In this document: positions 24,807 to 34,619 of the stretch, one piece after another
Layout: each line of letters opens with the position of its first letter
How positions within the stretch are numbered: position 1 is the stretch's first letter
Origin: Allodiplogaster sudhausi
Taxonomy: Eukaryota; Nematoda; Chromadorea; Rhabditida; Diplogasteridae
Reading direction: 5' to 3'
Assembly: GCA_945643635.1 (NCBI GenBank)
Contig: CALZFC010000006.1
Location: forward strand, 3,796,501 to 3,860,500
DNA: 64,000 nucleotides
Translations under genes and position numbers: made by a program
The notes under the pieces: generated by a model
Seen by the model: only the letters and a program-made list of their open reading frames with translations
What the model was told of the DNA's origin: nothing
Database searches by the model: none

Positions 24807-27570
24807 GAAAAGATAAATCGAGAGATGGAAAATAGAGAGAGAGCGACAGAGAAAGGGAGAGTAGAAGATAAATAGAGAGAGAAAGAGAGAGAGAGAGAGC
24901 GCGGCAAGGAGGATAAAATAGAGGATATTGAGAGATATGCTCATAGTCTGACACTTCGGTTATTATTATTTTTTTTAAATGTGTATTGCAGTTCGAAAAC
25001 GTAACCACTACCAAACGAAATAATTTCATTCTCGCTGGTTTATCTAATCGTAATAGAGCATGAAAAGCACATGTCACCCAAAACGACGAGAAAAGTTGTG
25101 AATAAAAAGAAAGCCAAATCGTTGAGTAATCTTTGTACTAATATTGGTACAATTTTTGTTTGCAGACACTTTGATCTCTTCGCAAGGTACGTGCCGGTTG
25201 ACCAGCTGGCTACAACTGTCATAGATGAGGTAATTGTTTTAAAAAAATTGTAAAAAAAAAAGAAAGAAATTTGAAAATCTATTTTTGAACAACACTTTTT
25301 TCTGTCAAATCTCTCTCTTTCTCCCTCTAGCTCCCTCTCTCTCTCTCTCACTCTCACTCTCTCTCACTCTTTCAATCTATTTGCTCTTTCAGCTCCTTGT
25401 CGGTCTGGCGGATACGGATGACCGCATCGCGTCCGCGTCGCTCCGCGGCCTCGCCACCGTTGTCCCCCTCGTGGGCGGCGACCACGTCCTCGAGTCGCTC
25501 TCCATGGCACTCGCCGCACAACATCGCGGACGAAGGCGCACTAAATTATTTGTCGACGGAACTCCGAAGGTTCAGTCGGAGAACATTTTGAGTACATTGC
25601 TTTTTTTTAAAACCTTTTTTTAATTCGGGAAGGAAAAAAATATGTTATAAACAAATCCTTTCACAACTCTAATTGTTTTTATCAGGTTTTATTGCCAGTT
25701 CATTAATAACTTATGAAATAATACTATAAAATGGAATAAAAAATTTCAGGCAAATTTGCCGTCACCAACTGGCTGTGATGACATCCAAAGTCTCCATTGC
25801 ATTTCACCCCAATTCGCAGCCATTCCAACTCGTGCATCTCTTCCGTATGACGAGGGAAGACGGAGTGATATACAGGTAAACAGTTCATGTTTTTTTTAAT
25901 TAATTTTAATTGTAAGAATATTTTTAGCCTACATAATGCTAATCATAATAACAAAATTTTCAGTTTTGATTAAAATATAATATACAAGTAATCTCACTTA
26001 ATAAAATTCATCTTTACCTTTATCAACAATTGTAAGATAATTTTTAGTCCATGTAATTTTACTAATAATATATTTTAAACAAAAAAAAATAGTGTAAAAA
26101 GTAAATGAACCGGCATAATATTTCTCATGTGGTTTGCCGTTTTTCCTGTTCCACTTATTAGCGATTAGTGCTTACGATTTTGTTTCTCTGAGCTTACCAT
26201 GTATTTATAGTTTAAAGAATATATAGTAATTATATATGTATAACTATTTCAATCTTCATTTTCAGGTCCTATCGACGCAATTCACGGACAAGGACAACTG
26301 CAATGATCAGGCGGATGATGAATGGGGAGCCGGATGGGGCGAGGAGGGCGAAGAGGAGAAGAGTCAGGATACGGTAGAAGAAGAGCGTGGTGGGACGGTA
26401 GAAGGCCAGGATACGGTAGGACAGCAGCAGAGCAAAAGGAGTACTGTAGTCGCTGGTGGGGACATCAAGCCGACCTTGTCCTTGTCATCATTGTCAACAA
26501 AGATCAATAATCTACCAAGTCGGATCGAAAGAAGAGATATTGGTCAGTCAGTTTGTTCTTTATATCTTTCTATTTTCAAAATCTTGTTATTTAAAATCTT
26601 TTTTATGTCTTATAACTTTTTTTTGTTAGGGTTAGCTAATGAGCGGTTTAAAAATTAGCGCTTTATTAATATAATATATGTATATTCGCTTTAATTTAAT
26701 TGCAGCGTTGCTTGTGAGAACTTGAGGTTTTTCCATTGGATATTATTTGTTTTTTTTCTCGGTGGTTTGTGCTTGGTTGCGAGAAATTTTGCTTCCCATT
26801 TTTAAAAACGTGTCGAAACTTTATAAGGATAAAAATTATATATATATATATATTGGAATTTTTTTCCATTCAGGAGCCGAGTTCGACGTCAAGTTGTCGA
26901 GTGGCGGTGGAAAGAGCGAAGTGGACGACTTGTTCGCCGAGCTCGCGCCTGAGATTAAACCAGCGCCAAGTGTGCTTGAACAGCTCGAGCAGCTGGCCAG
27001 CCAGACACTCACCGGTTTTGCTTCTTGTCGTTATTATTTACATTTATTTGCTGCTTGTTTCTCTGTTATTCATTTAAAAAATATGGTATCTTATAGTTAC
27101 TATCAGTTTTTTTGTTCTTGTTCATTGATTAAAATATAAAAATATCAAATTTATTGTGAATGTATTTAGAATAATATTGTACATTCCAAATATTTCATAT
27201 ATTTCTAGCTCCCGAAAAGAATCGAAGAAACAAGAAGTCGGAGAAGCCGACAAAAGATGAAGAGCGAACAGCGGCCAGACTTACGTTTACTGCAGATGAA
27301 TCGGAGGTTGGCTATTTTTTTTTAATTCTCATCGAAGAATTATAATAATTTTAGAAAGTAAAGTACTACATCTATTAGTAATATTTAATTTATTTTGTTT
27401 TATCATCTTTTTTTAAATATATGTTCACATCTTGAATGTTCATGTCGTATAAAAACTCGAAATATAACATTAATTAAATTTATGAACGGTGAAAAAATAT
27501 CTTGATTTAGGCGGAGGCGGGCAACGACGCGTGGGGTGCTGAAGATGGAGTCAACTGGGATGAGGACTAA
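19545..27570 (+). CDS. SCYL3: SCYL3/PACE-1-like pseudokinase with HEAT-type repeats
   Basis: SCY1-like pseudokinases act in membrane trafficking and, for SCYL3, bind ezrin (family knowledge). Exons: 19545-19731, 20149-20219, 20566-20658, 21008-21100, 21696-21835, 22120-22198, 22539-22644, 23322-23499, 23925-24058, 24489-24594, 25166-25229, 25393-25569, 25750-25875, 26266-26542, 26874-27014, 27209-27306, 27511-27570. All phases fit, giving 709 residues (human SCYL3 is about 740). MGNGES is a myristoylation signal like SCYL3's MGSENS. LRQLRHPCVLQYVDC, HLSHNAVCPSSVFVS and TARDAFGLG match SCYL3; HRD and DFG are absent, so it is catalytically dead. Exons 8-12 encode the helical repeat region ending RRTKLFVDGTPK. 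The acidic tail ends WGAEDGVNWDED. Exon 6's acceptor (TTTGAG) is weak. SCYL1 is the main alternative. Confidence 0.92.
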
Positions 27571-27579
27571 GGAGGGAAG

Positions 27580-27582
27580 AAG

Positions 27583-27630
<48 letters not shown>

Positions 27631-27750
27631 AAGGAGGGAGGAAGGTAGAGAGAGAGAGAGAGAGAGTGAGAGAGAGAGAGCGCGCGGAAGAGCAAGAGAG
27701 AGAGGAAAAGAGGGAAGGAGGTAGAGAGAGACCGAGAGGGGTGGAGAGAG
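27580..27750 (+). repeat. GA tracts in the SCYL3 3' UTR
   Basis: Starting ten bases past the stop codon, (GA)n blocks of up to about 40 bases fill the presumed 3' UTR, with a duplicated spacer TTAAGGAGGGA-like segment. A shorter version follows the exon 17 copy at 31,905-32,010, showing that UTR and exon were copied together. Confidence 0.8.
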
Positions 27751-28250
27751 AAGTTCGAAATTTCAATGCAATGTGTTTTTTTTAAAGATTTCTCTCACTT
27801 AATAATTTAATTATTCCGCACCAGATTCAGTATTTTAAAAGAGCACCTAAAACTTTAAGTGATCTTTCGAACTCGTATCCGTTATGTTCGTTCTTTACAT
27901 GTGTAAATAATTTATTTTCAGAGAAAAAAAAATTAATATCTTTTGCATGCTCAAAACAGCATGACTAGGCTTTATTGTGGAGCATTTAGCGTGATTAGTC
28001 TCATGACAATGACAAAATTCCTTTTTTGTGTGATGAGATTTAAATAGTCTCCTAATCAAGATTGCCCAGTCCATGCTTCTCAACAAAGAAAACTGTGATT
28101 ATTAGTCTGGTGTTTTCTCTTTTCAACAAGTGCCTGATTCTCCTCCCTTCTCATTCGTACTTTATTTATTTCTACTAGTATTCTGTATTTTTGTATTGTT
28201 TTTGTTGTACGGACATATTTGAAGAGCTTAGAACTGTATTCAGTGATACA

Positions 28251-28256
28251 AATAAA
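28251..28256 (+). terminator. Candidate SCYL3 poly(A) signal
   Basis: AATAAA about 680 bases after the stop codon, followed by a T-rich stretch. I saw no earlier AATAAA between the stop and this site. If used, it gives a long GA-rich 3' UTR. Confidence 0.4.
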
Positions 28257-28319
28257 TATTCATTCCTCTACTCTGGTCTTTGCTAGTTTGCGACATATCG
28301 TCTAAAAAATTTTATTGTT

Positions 28320-28612
28320 AAAAGTTGGCAATTCATGTTTCGGCGCAGGTTTATAGAATAGAAAAATTTGAGTGATTTTATTTTGGGCAACTGACGAACC
28401 ATATGATTAGAAAAAAAAAGGAATCCCGTTAGATAGGTAGCAATATTCGCGTTCTGATGATTAGATGATTTTTCATTAAAAGAAGTTCAAGTTACAAGAT
28501 ATAAGATAAAAATTATCAACTGATAAACTATATATGAAATATAAGATTATTAATATTAGAACAGGCCACAAGCGTGCTAGGTGGTTTTAATCTCCTTCAG
28601 TCCTACATATGT
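28320..28612 (-). repeat. Dispersed repeat C, reverse copy
   Basis: Read on the minus strand, this copy carries in order CTGAAGGAGATTAAAACCAC, then CAAAATAAAATCACTC, then CCTGCGCCGAAA. The same order occurs on the plus strand at 42,825-43,050. Partial copies carrying only the first block lie at about 29,485-29,530, 34,142-34,195 and 41,660-41,710 (plus) and 32,050-32,090 (minus). No coding capacity recognised. Confidence 0.55.
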
Positions 28613-29161
28613 TCTAAAAATTTATTTGTGATGTTGGTCAGAAGACTGTGGTTAAGTAGAAGTGCTAATTTAAACCAAAAGATCAAGAAAAGAGATGCCG
28701 GAATGTTTTTTTTTACAAAACACTTCCTTTCCAAAATGCTAAAGTTCTGTGAGACCACGCTCTCGGTGTAGTTTTAGTTTGCAGTACTATGAACATACAT
28801 TTTATGTCCCCCGTTGACTGCTACTACTACTGCCCATCTTGTCAACAAATTTATCACTTGCACGAACATGAGGGTAGAGGAAATATGGAGGAGGAGATCC
28901 GTGGCTTACTCTGACTGGCAAGCGCTCGGAGCAGCCTCACCACCTGAGGAGCGAGACTGGGCTCCTCTCCCCAGCCACCTTACATTCCCCCTTACCACAT
29001 GACTTCTCCCTCAGTTAAATGGACAGAAAAAAAACACCTTCCTAAATTGTCTACTATGATAAACACACGAAACAAACGAAAGATCGAGCGCCGGGAAACT
29101 TGCAAGAGCAAGATAGAGAGATAGAGAGCGAGAAAGAGAGAGAGACAGAGAGAGAGATAGC

Positions 29162-29195
<34 letters not shown>

Positions 29196-29240
29196 CAGAA
29201 AAAGATAGTGATAGGGAGAGAGAGAGAGGGTGAGAGTGAG

Positions 29241-29283
29241 TGCTATGTCATGTCATGTTGGAGGAGCGAGCATAGCATACACT

Positions 29284-29330
<47 letters not shown>

Positions 29331-29420
29331 TGATCATGTCATTTTGGAGGAGCGTTTTTTTGTATTGTTGACGGACGTACTTCCTAAGAGCTTGCAACTG
29401 GGCTCAATGATAACTATATA
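29241..29420 (+). pseudogene. SCYL3 exon 9 and 3' UTR shards
   Basis: GGAGGAGCGAGCA with ATGTCATG-type flanks at about 29,241-29,280 matches part of exon 9 (24,000-24,030), and a second piece lies at 29,331-29,357. Directly after it, TTTGTATTGTTGACGGACG-like sequence resembles the SCYL3 3' UTR at 28,190-28,250. GA tracts sit between the pieces. These are non-coding relics of duplicated SCYL3 segments. Confidence 0.55.
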
Positions 29421-30596
29421 AACGGAAGCGACAAAGAACAATACAACATCTTGAAATATAACTTAAGAAGATATATAAACTTGAAGGAAATTAAATCCAC
29501 CTTGCACGATTAACAATTTCGGCCTGTTATAAATTTCATATTATGTATCTGATATTTTTATGTTGAAATTTGATGAAATTTGAAAAAAGATGAAATTTTG
29601 ACATCAGACGATTTTTGTTTCAAAAATATGTAGCTGTTCAACGAGCTGTATCTACTCTAACTTGAAGAATAAGTTGTTTTTCCTATCTCACTTTTTAAAA
29701 CATATTTAGGACACATCACTGATTATGAGGATGAAAATATGCTACATACATACATACGCTCGCATTTTATATTTCAGAGATAAGACTAATAAGGATTCTA
29801 TTAATAATAAATTCTTAAGATTATTTCATCTTCTTATTTATTTCATGATCATATCGACGATATCTATATGTATCGTCGATATGAAATACAGGTGGTTCTG
29901 CAACGAACATTCACCTTAAAGGGATAGAATTAAAATTTATTACGATTATTGGACAACAGCGTGCAAAACATGTTCACTTTGTTATTGAAAAAAACAAGCT
30001 ACGTCGAACAAAAATGGCCACTCATAGAAGGGAAATACATGGAAAATATTTGACAGAGAATACTTCATGTATCTCTATGGTTATTTCTAATTTCTGAATG
30101 CAGATCTTGTAAAACATGTTTTGAAAAAAAATATGTTTTGTTTACCCGATGTGAACAGCTATGTTTGATACAAATCAAATATCCCAAGAATGTTTTTTAT
30201 TCGAACAATTTACTTTATATTCCACTGGTGCCTTAATTTATGTTAAAATTACACACCACAAATGCCATCTGTTTGCTATTCAGATCATATTTAAGAGCCT
30301 CGGTATCCATTTAAGAAATGGACAGGCATCAATTCCAATGAAGCTCACGGTGGATCCGAAGGCAACGCTCGAGATATAAGGGTCAGCTAGGAAATAGTGT
30401 TCGATTTTCGCGCAAGCTCATGGTAAAATTCAGTACATGATTGAATCTCTTTCTCTCATTCTCTACAGCATATGAAAAAGTATACTTCCAGTAAATCTTG
30501 CGCTTGCCGTCAACCACTCATAATTAATTAGAAAATAATATCCTAAAAAAGATTAAACATATTTGATTAATTAATTAAAAGAAAATAATTAAAGTA

Positions 30597-31283
30597 CTGA
30601 ACTCCTCGCAGCTCACGTCATTCCAGAGTGTATTCGTGTGCTAAGAGTTCACGACACGGCCATCAGATGTGGAGGTGAGAGAGAGAGGGAAAGAGAGACA
30701 GAAAGAGATAGAGACAGAGAGGGAGAGAGAGAAAGAGTGAAAGAAGGAAAGAAGAGTGAAAGAGAGAGAGAGAGAGAGAGAGAGTGAGAGAAGGAGGGGA
30801 AAGGGAGTGAGGGAAAGATATGTTCATAGTCGGATAACTCGTTATCTAATTGTAATGTACCATGAAAACGACACGCTAATTGTGAGCGAAGACAAAAGTT
30901 GTGAATAAAAAGAAAGCCAAATCTTTCTATCAATTAGAGCAATATTGGTACAATTCTTGTTTGCAGACACTTTGATCTTTTCGCAAGGTACATACATACG
31001 TCCCCGTGGAGCAGCTATGTAGACACAACTGTCATTGATTAGGTAATTGTAATGTTTTTTTTTAATATATGTAAAAAAAAATGTTAATTGCGAGTTTTTA
31101 AAATCATTTTCGAAGAGCTCTTTCTTTATTTATCTCTGATTCTCTCTCTCTCCCTCTCTCCTTCTTTCTCTCCGCGTCGCGTCTGCGTCGCTTCGCGCCT
31201 CGCCTCCTCTTTGCTCACGTCATCCCAAAGTGTATTCGTGTGCTAAGAGTTCACGACTCGGCTATCAGATTTGGTCTATTGAG
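30597..31283 (+). pseudogene. Partial SCYL3 duplicate: exons 10, 11, 12 fragment, 10 again
   Basis: 30,600-30,674 copies exon 10 from its GAACTCCTCGCAGCTCACG segment, lacking the last nine exon bases. 30,835-30,966 copies the following intron. 30,967-31,042 copies exon 11 with a 12-base expansion and a TAG in place of the final GAG. About 31,172-31,203 is a piece of exon 12. This is fused to a second exon 10 copy (about 31,208-31,283) that keeps the GTGAGA donor. Frames are broken, and the order 10-11-12-10 shows at least two rounds of duplication. Confidence 0.85.
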
Positions 31284-31285
31284 GT

Positions 31286-31338
<53 letters not shown>

Positions 31339-31580
31339 AAGAAAGAGTGAGAGAGTAAATCCATTTGAAAACAACATATTTTGCATTAATTTGTTTTCTG
31401 AGGGTCGAGGCTTGCTACGGTCGGGTTCGGGTGACCTTGTGGCGGTCCCCTAGCCGGCGCGTTGTAGATTGGCTGACACACACTTTGTTAGTACATGACA
31501 TTCATACATAACGAGAGAGAGAAGAGAGGGGACCAGGCCTTGGGGCAGCCGCCTCCTAGCTCTTGCCGGCGAACATTGGG

Positions 31581-31618
31581 GCAGCGGAGGCTCTTCTTTT
31601 AGGCGTTGCCTCCGCTGC
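31581..31618. repeat. Perfect 11 bp hairpin
   Basis: GCAGCGGAGGC at 31581-31591 and GCCTCCGCTGC at 31608-31618 are exact reverse complements with a 16-base loop. It lies in a GC-rich island (31,390-31,650) that is unlike its AT-rich surroundings and matches no SCYL3 exon. Confidence 0.6.
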
Positions 31619-31639
31619 GGCTAGCTCTGGCCTCGGGCA

Positions 31640-31790
31640 TGACAGGCTGAGACTTGTAACGGTTGTTAGTAATTTGGTAAAAGTACTGTATCGATTATTT
31701 TATTTTATTTTAATTTATTTTATTTTATTTTCTTTGTCTCGCTTATGTTTCATTTCTTAAATATTTATTTGGAACAAAATGCGAAATACT
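31640..31790. repeat. Dispersed repeat D (inverted partner at 41,745-41,895)
   Basis: GACTTGTAACGGTTGTTAGT, a T/A-rich (ATTTT)n block and TTTGTCTCGCTTATG occur here. Their reverse complements occur in the opposite order at 41,745-41,895. It is a non-coding dispersed element with an internal pentanucleotide tract. Confidence 0.6.
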
Positions 31791-31829
31791 CAGGAAATTA
31801 ATGAACGGTGAAAAAATATCTTAATTCAG

Positions 31830-31889
31830 GCGGAGGCTGGTAACGACGCGTGGGGTGCTGAAGATGGAGTGAAGTGGGATGAGGACTGA
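31830..31889 (+). pseudogene. Intact copy of SCYL3 exon 17
   Basis: This 60 bp copy has the same length as exon 17, the preceding intron end (TGAACGGTGAAAAAATATCTT, then an AATTCAG acceptor) and an open frame ending WGAEDGVKWDED with a TGA stop. One Asn-to-Lys change separates the encoded tail from the original. It could in principle be spliced as an alternative last exon. Because it lies beyond the likely poly(A) site, I treat it as a duplicate relic. Confidence 0.75.
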
Positions 31890-32089
31890 TTGTGATTAGG
31901 GAGAAGGGTAGAGAGAGGAAGGAGGGAGAACTTGAGAGAGATAGAAAGGGAGAGCGAGAGAGAGAGAGAGCAAGAGAAAGAGAGAGGCATACAGAGAGAG
32001 CGAGAGAGAATAGCAGCATAGAAATTATTAACTGACCACGAGTAATGTTTGAGTACAAGTGGTTCTAATTTTCTTCAGGTCTACATATA

Positions 32090-33355
32090 CTCTTAAAAAA
32101 ATCCAAACTGTTCCGCTACAGGCTCCGTTGGGTGACAGTGTAAAAGTTAAATCCCATTGATATGACCAAATTAATTAATATAATGTAGGAATAAAGCGCG
32201 ATACTTTTCTTTTCTCAACTTTATTTCTATCGAAAAAAAGCAAATGTATGTATGTATGTACAATATCCATTGAATGGTACTCATATTGCGGGTAACAAGT
32301 ATCGCCTAGGAACACGAAGTGACACTGTAAACTGTAGCCTGCACATTTTGACAGATGTGTCTAACTCTTCCACCGTTATAAGCTAACAAAGCGAATTATC
32401 ATTCGATCAACGACAGATCTTGCTTTGATAACTGTGCAGGAAGACTCCGAATGCAGGCAAATCATTGATCAATGTCAGCTGCTCTCTCTTCAGATCCCGG
32501 TCAAATCTCAAGACGCTCACGGTGTTTTCATGGTCAGCGTTCGACAGATAACGGCAGCGAGGGAAGCGGTTTCGCTCATGGCGTAACGACTTAGGAAAAC
32601 TCAATTACTGAAGTATTAGAAGACTTCTCTAGAATATGTACATATCAAGATGTACTTTCAGTAAGACTAATGAGTAAACACAACTTCTCACAACGACCAT
32701 GTGACTCTGGGAATAGAAATGGGTAGCGGGCAACCGTCTGCCGACAGGCTTTCAAGCCAAATGATGACTGTTCAGAGAAAGTGGAACTTATCAGCAAGGA
32801 ATATTTTAGTGAAACTTGACTTGAAATGCCAAATAGAGAGAACGGGGGGAACTTATTAGGAAGGAATGAGCCTTGTTTCAACAATAAATAAAAACTTGAA
32901 ATGCCAACTTTTCCTTGAAGCCGGCGATGTCGAATTGAGTCAATTTTCACTGTTGTTGCTCCCTCACAACATACGGGAGAGAAAAAAGTGAGAGAGAAAG
33001 AGTGAATGAAGGATAAAGAGATGGAAAGAGAGAGAAAATTGGAGCGTTAAGTAACTATTTTATGTATTTCAGAACGTCCTTCTGAGAAAAGTCTGGACTC
33101 CTCAACAGCTTCGTGAATTGATACAGACTGCTATAGAGAATTTTTTTGAGTTATATTTTATTGAGTTTTCAACATTTCCAGCATGCACGGAACGCCTTCG
33201 GGGATTATAAGATGTTAATCATGTTTTGACGCGAATGGAAACCACTTGCCGCGTACATGCTTACAAGCAATGGGGATGGTGTCCCAGAATTTTAATCTAA
33301 ATTAACACTTTTTATTATTACAATAGTTATAATAATAATAATAATAATTATTATT

Positions 33356-33386
<31 letters not shown>

Positions 33387-34619
33387 TTGTTATTATAATT
33401 ATCATTATTATTATCGATTGCTTTATACAGTACTAATGGAATATTCAATAAATTTTATTCTTGTAAAATTTTCGAAATGAATTTATGTTTAAAAAAAAAT
33501 TCTTTCTTCCGTGGAGGGTGAATCATTCCTGTGGCCGATTGTGCAAGCTCGTCGAATGTCTGCCATCTCAGCCGGAGTTTCCATGACATTGCCTGAGGGA
33601 ATCGACGAGAAGCAACCGACCGGACAACTCAGAATGACAGAAGAGTGCCTCCAGCTGAGGCCGTCAGAGAGACAAGGAGATGCTCAAGGAAGAGGGAGAA
33701 TGGGGCGATCTAGTTAGCGGATCCGGAGATTGAGGCCGCGGGAGCAGGTAATATTTACAAATCATTATGTTAAGATACCTGTCCAAAATTTATAGTTCCT
33801 TATTGTAAAAGAAATATCTTGATGAGTAAAAAGTTAATGGATAATTAGAAGTAAATAATAAATTAAATTAATGAAGAAGTATACTTACGATAAAATCGGA
33901 AGGCGATAATCTTCTAAAATTTTATTATTAAATTTTAATCATTTATAGAGAGATTATGGAGCAGCGAACATTGAATGAATTTATTTTGGGCAACAGAGCA
34001 GCCAAAAGTTCGGTAAAAAAAATAGGAATTCCTTTAGAAAGTAAACAATATTCATACATGTATAAAGCTCCATTTCAGCAACTTCGTTTATGAACCGTTA
34101 GAGGACCGTGCAACACTTGACAATGAATTTTAACAACATATGTTTACCTGAAGGAAATGAAATCCACCTGAGACGACTCTGGCCTGGCATAAAATTTCAT
34201 CTTATTATTGGTGGATGTTTTTAAGTTATCACCTTTAAGATGAAACATTTATGAGAAATCTTCTCTGGACAACATCAATGTCAAAAACAATTGTTTTAAA
34301 TCAGATATGCACTTAAATACATGAGGAATTGTTGTTAACGAATTAAATTAATATTTTTTTTCTTTTTGAGATTTTCAGCGCACGCCGTTATCGTCGCAGG
34401 CGCTTTAATTTCTTCCATGTCTATTTACATTCAATACTTTTATTCCTAAACCAGCCGGTTCGCGCGCGCTTCACCGGCTGGTTGCTCGGCCGCTTTGCGG
34501 CCTCGCTATCTAACTTTTCTTACGATACCTGAGAGCGCAAAATATATGTTTTCTAGTAAGAGAAGATATATGCAGCTATCAACACATAATCCAATCGTCA
34601 AAGATTCGGTTACGAAAAG
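32090..34619. other. Intergenic region, no gene recognised
   Basis: AT-rich DNA with diverged dispersed repeats: a block near 32,335-32,480 shares CTGCACATTTTGACAGATGT with 43,100-43,230. It also holds an (AAT)n/(ATT)n palindrome at about 33,325-33,420. A GC-rich hairpin pair lies at about 34,454-34,497 (ACCAGCCGG...CCGGCTGGT, then GGCCGCTTTGCGGCC), just before the satellite. A 68-codon frame at 33,511-33,717 has ordinary composition but no recognisable family. Confidence 0.5.

Noticed and set aside
33511..33717. 68-codon open frame with ordinary composition
   Set aside because: No recognisable domain and no clear splice partners; it may be an old pseudogene piece, but this cannot be supported.
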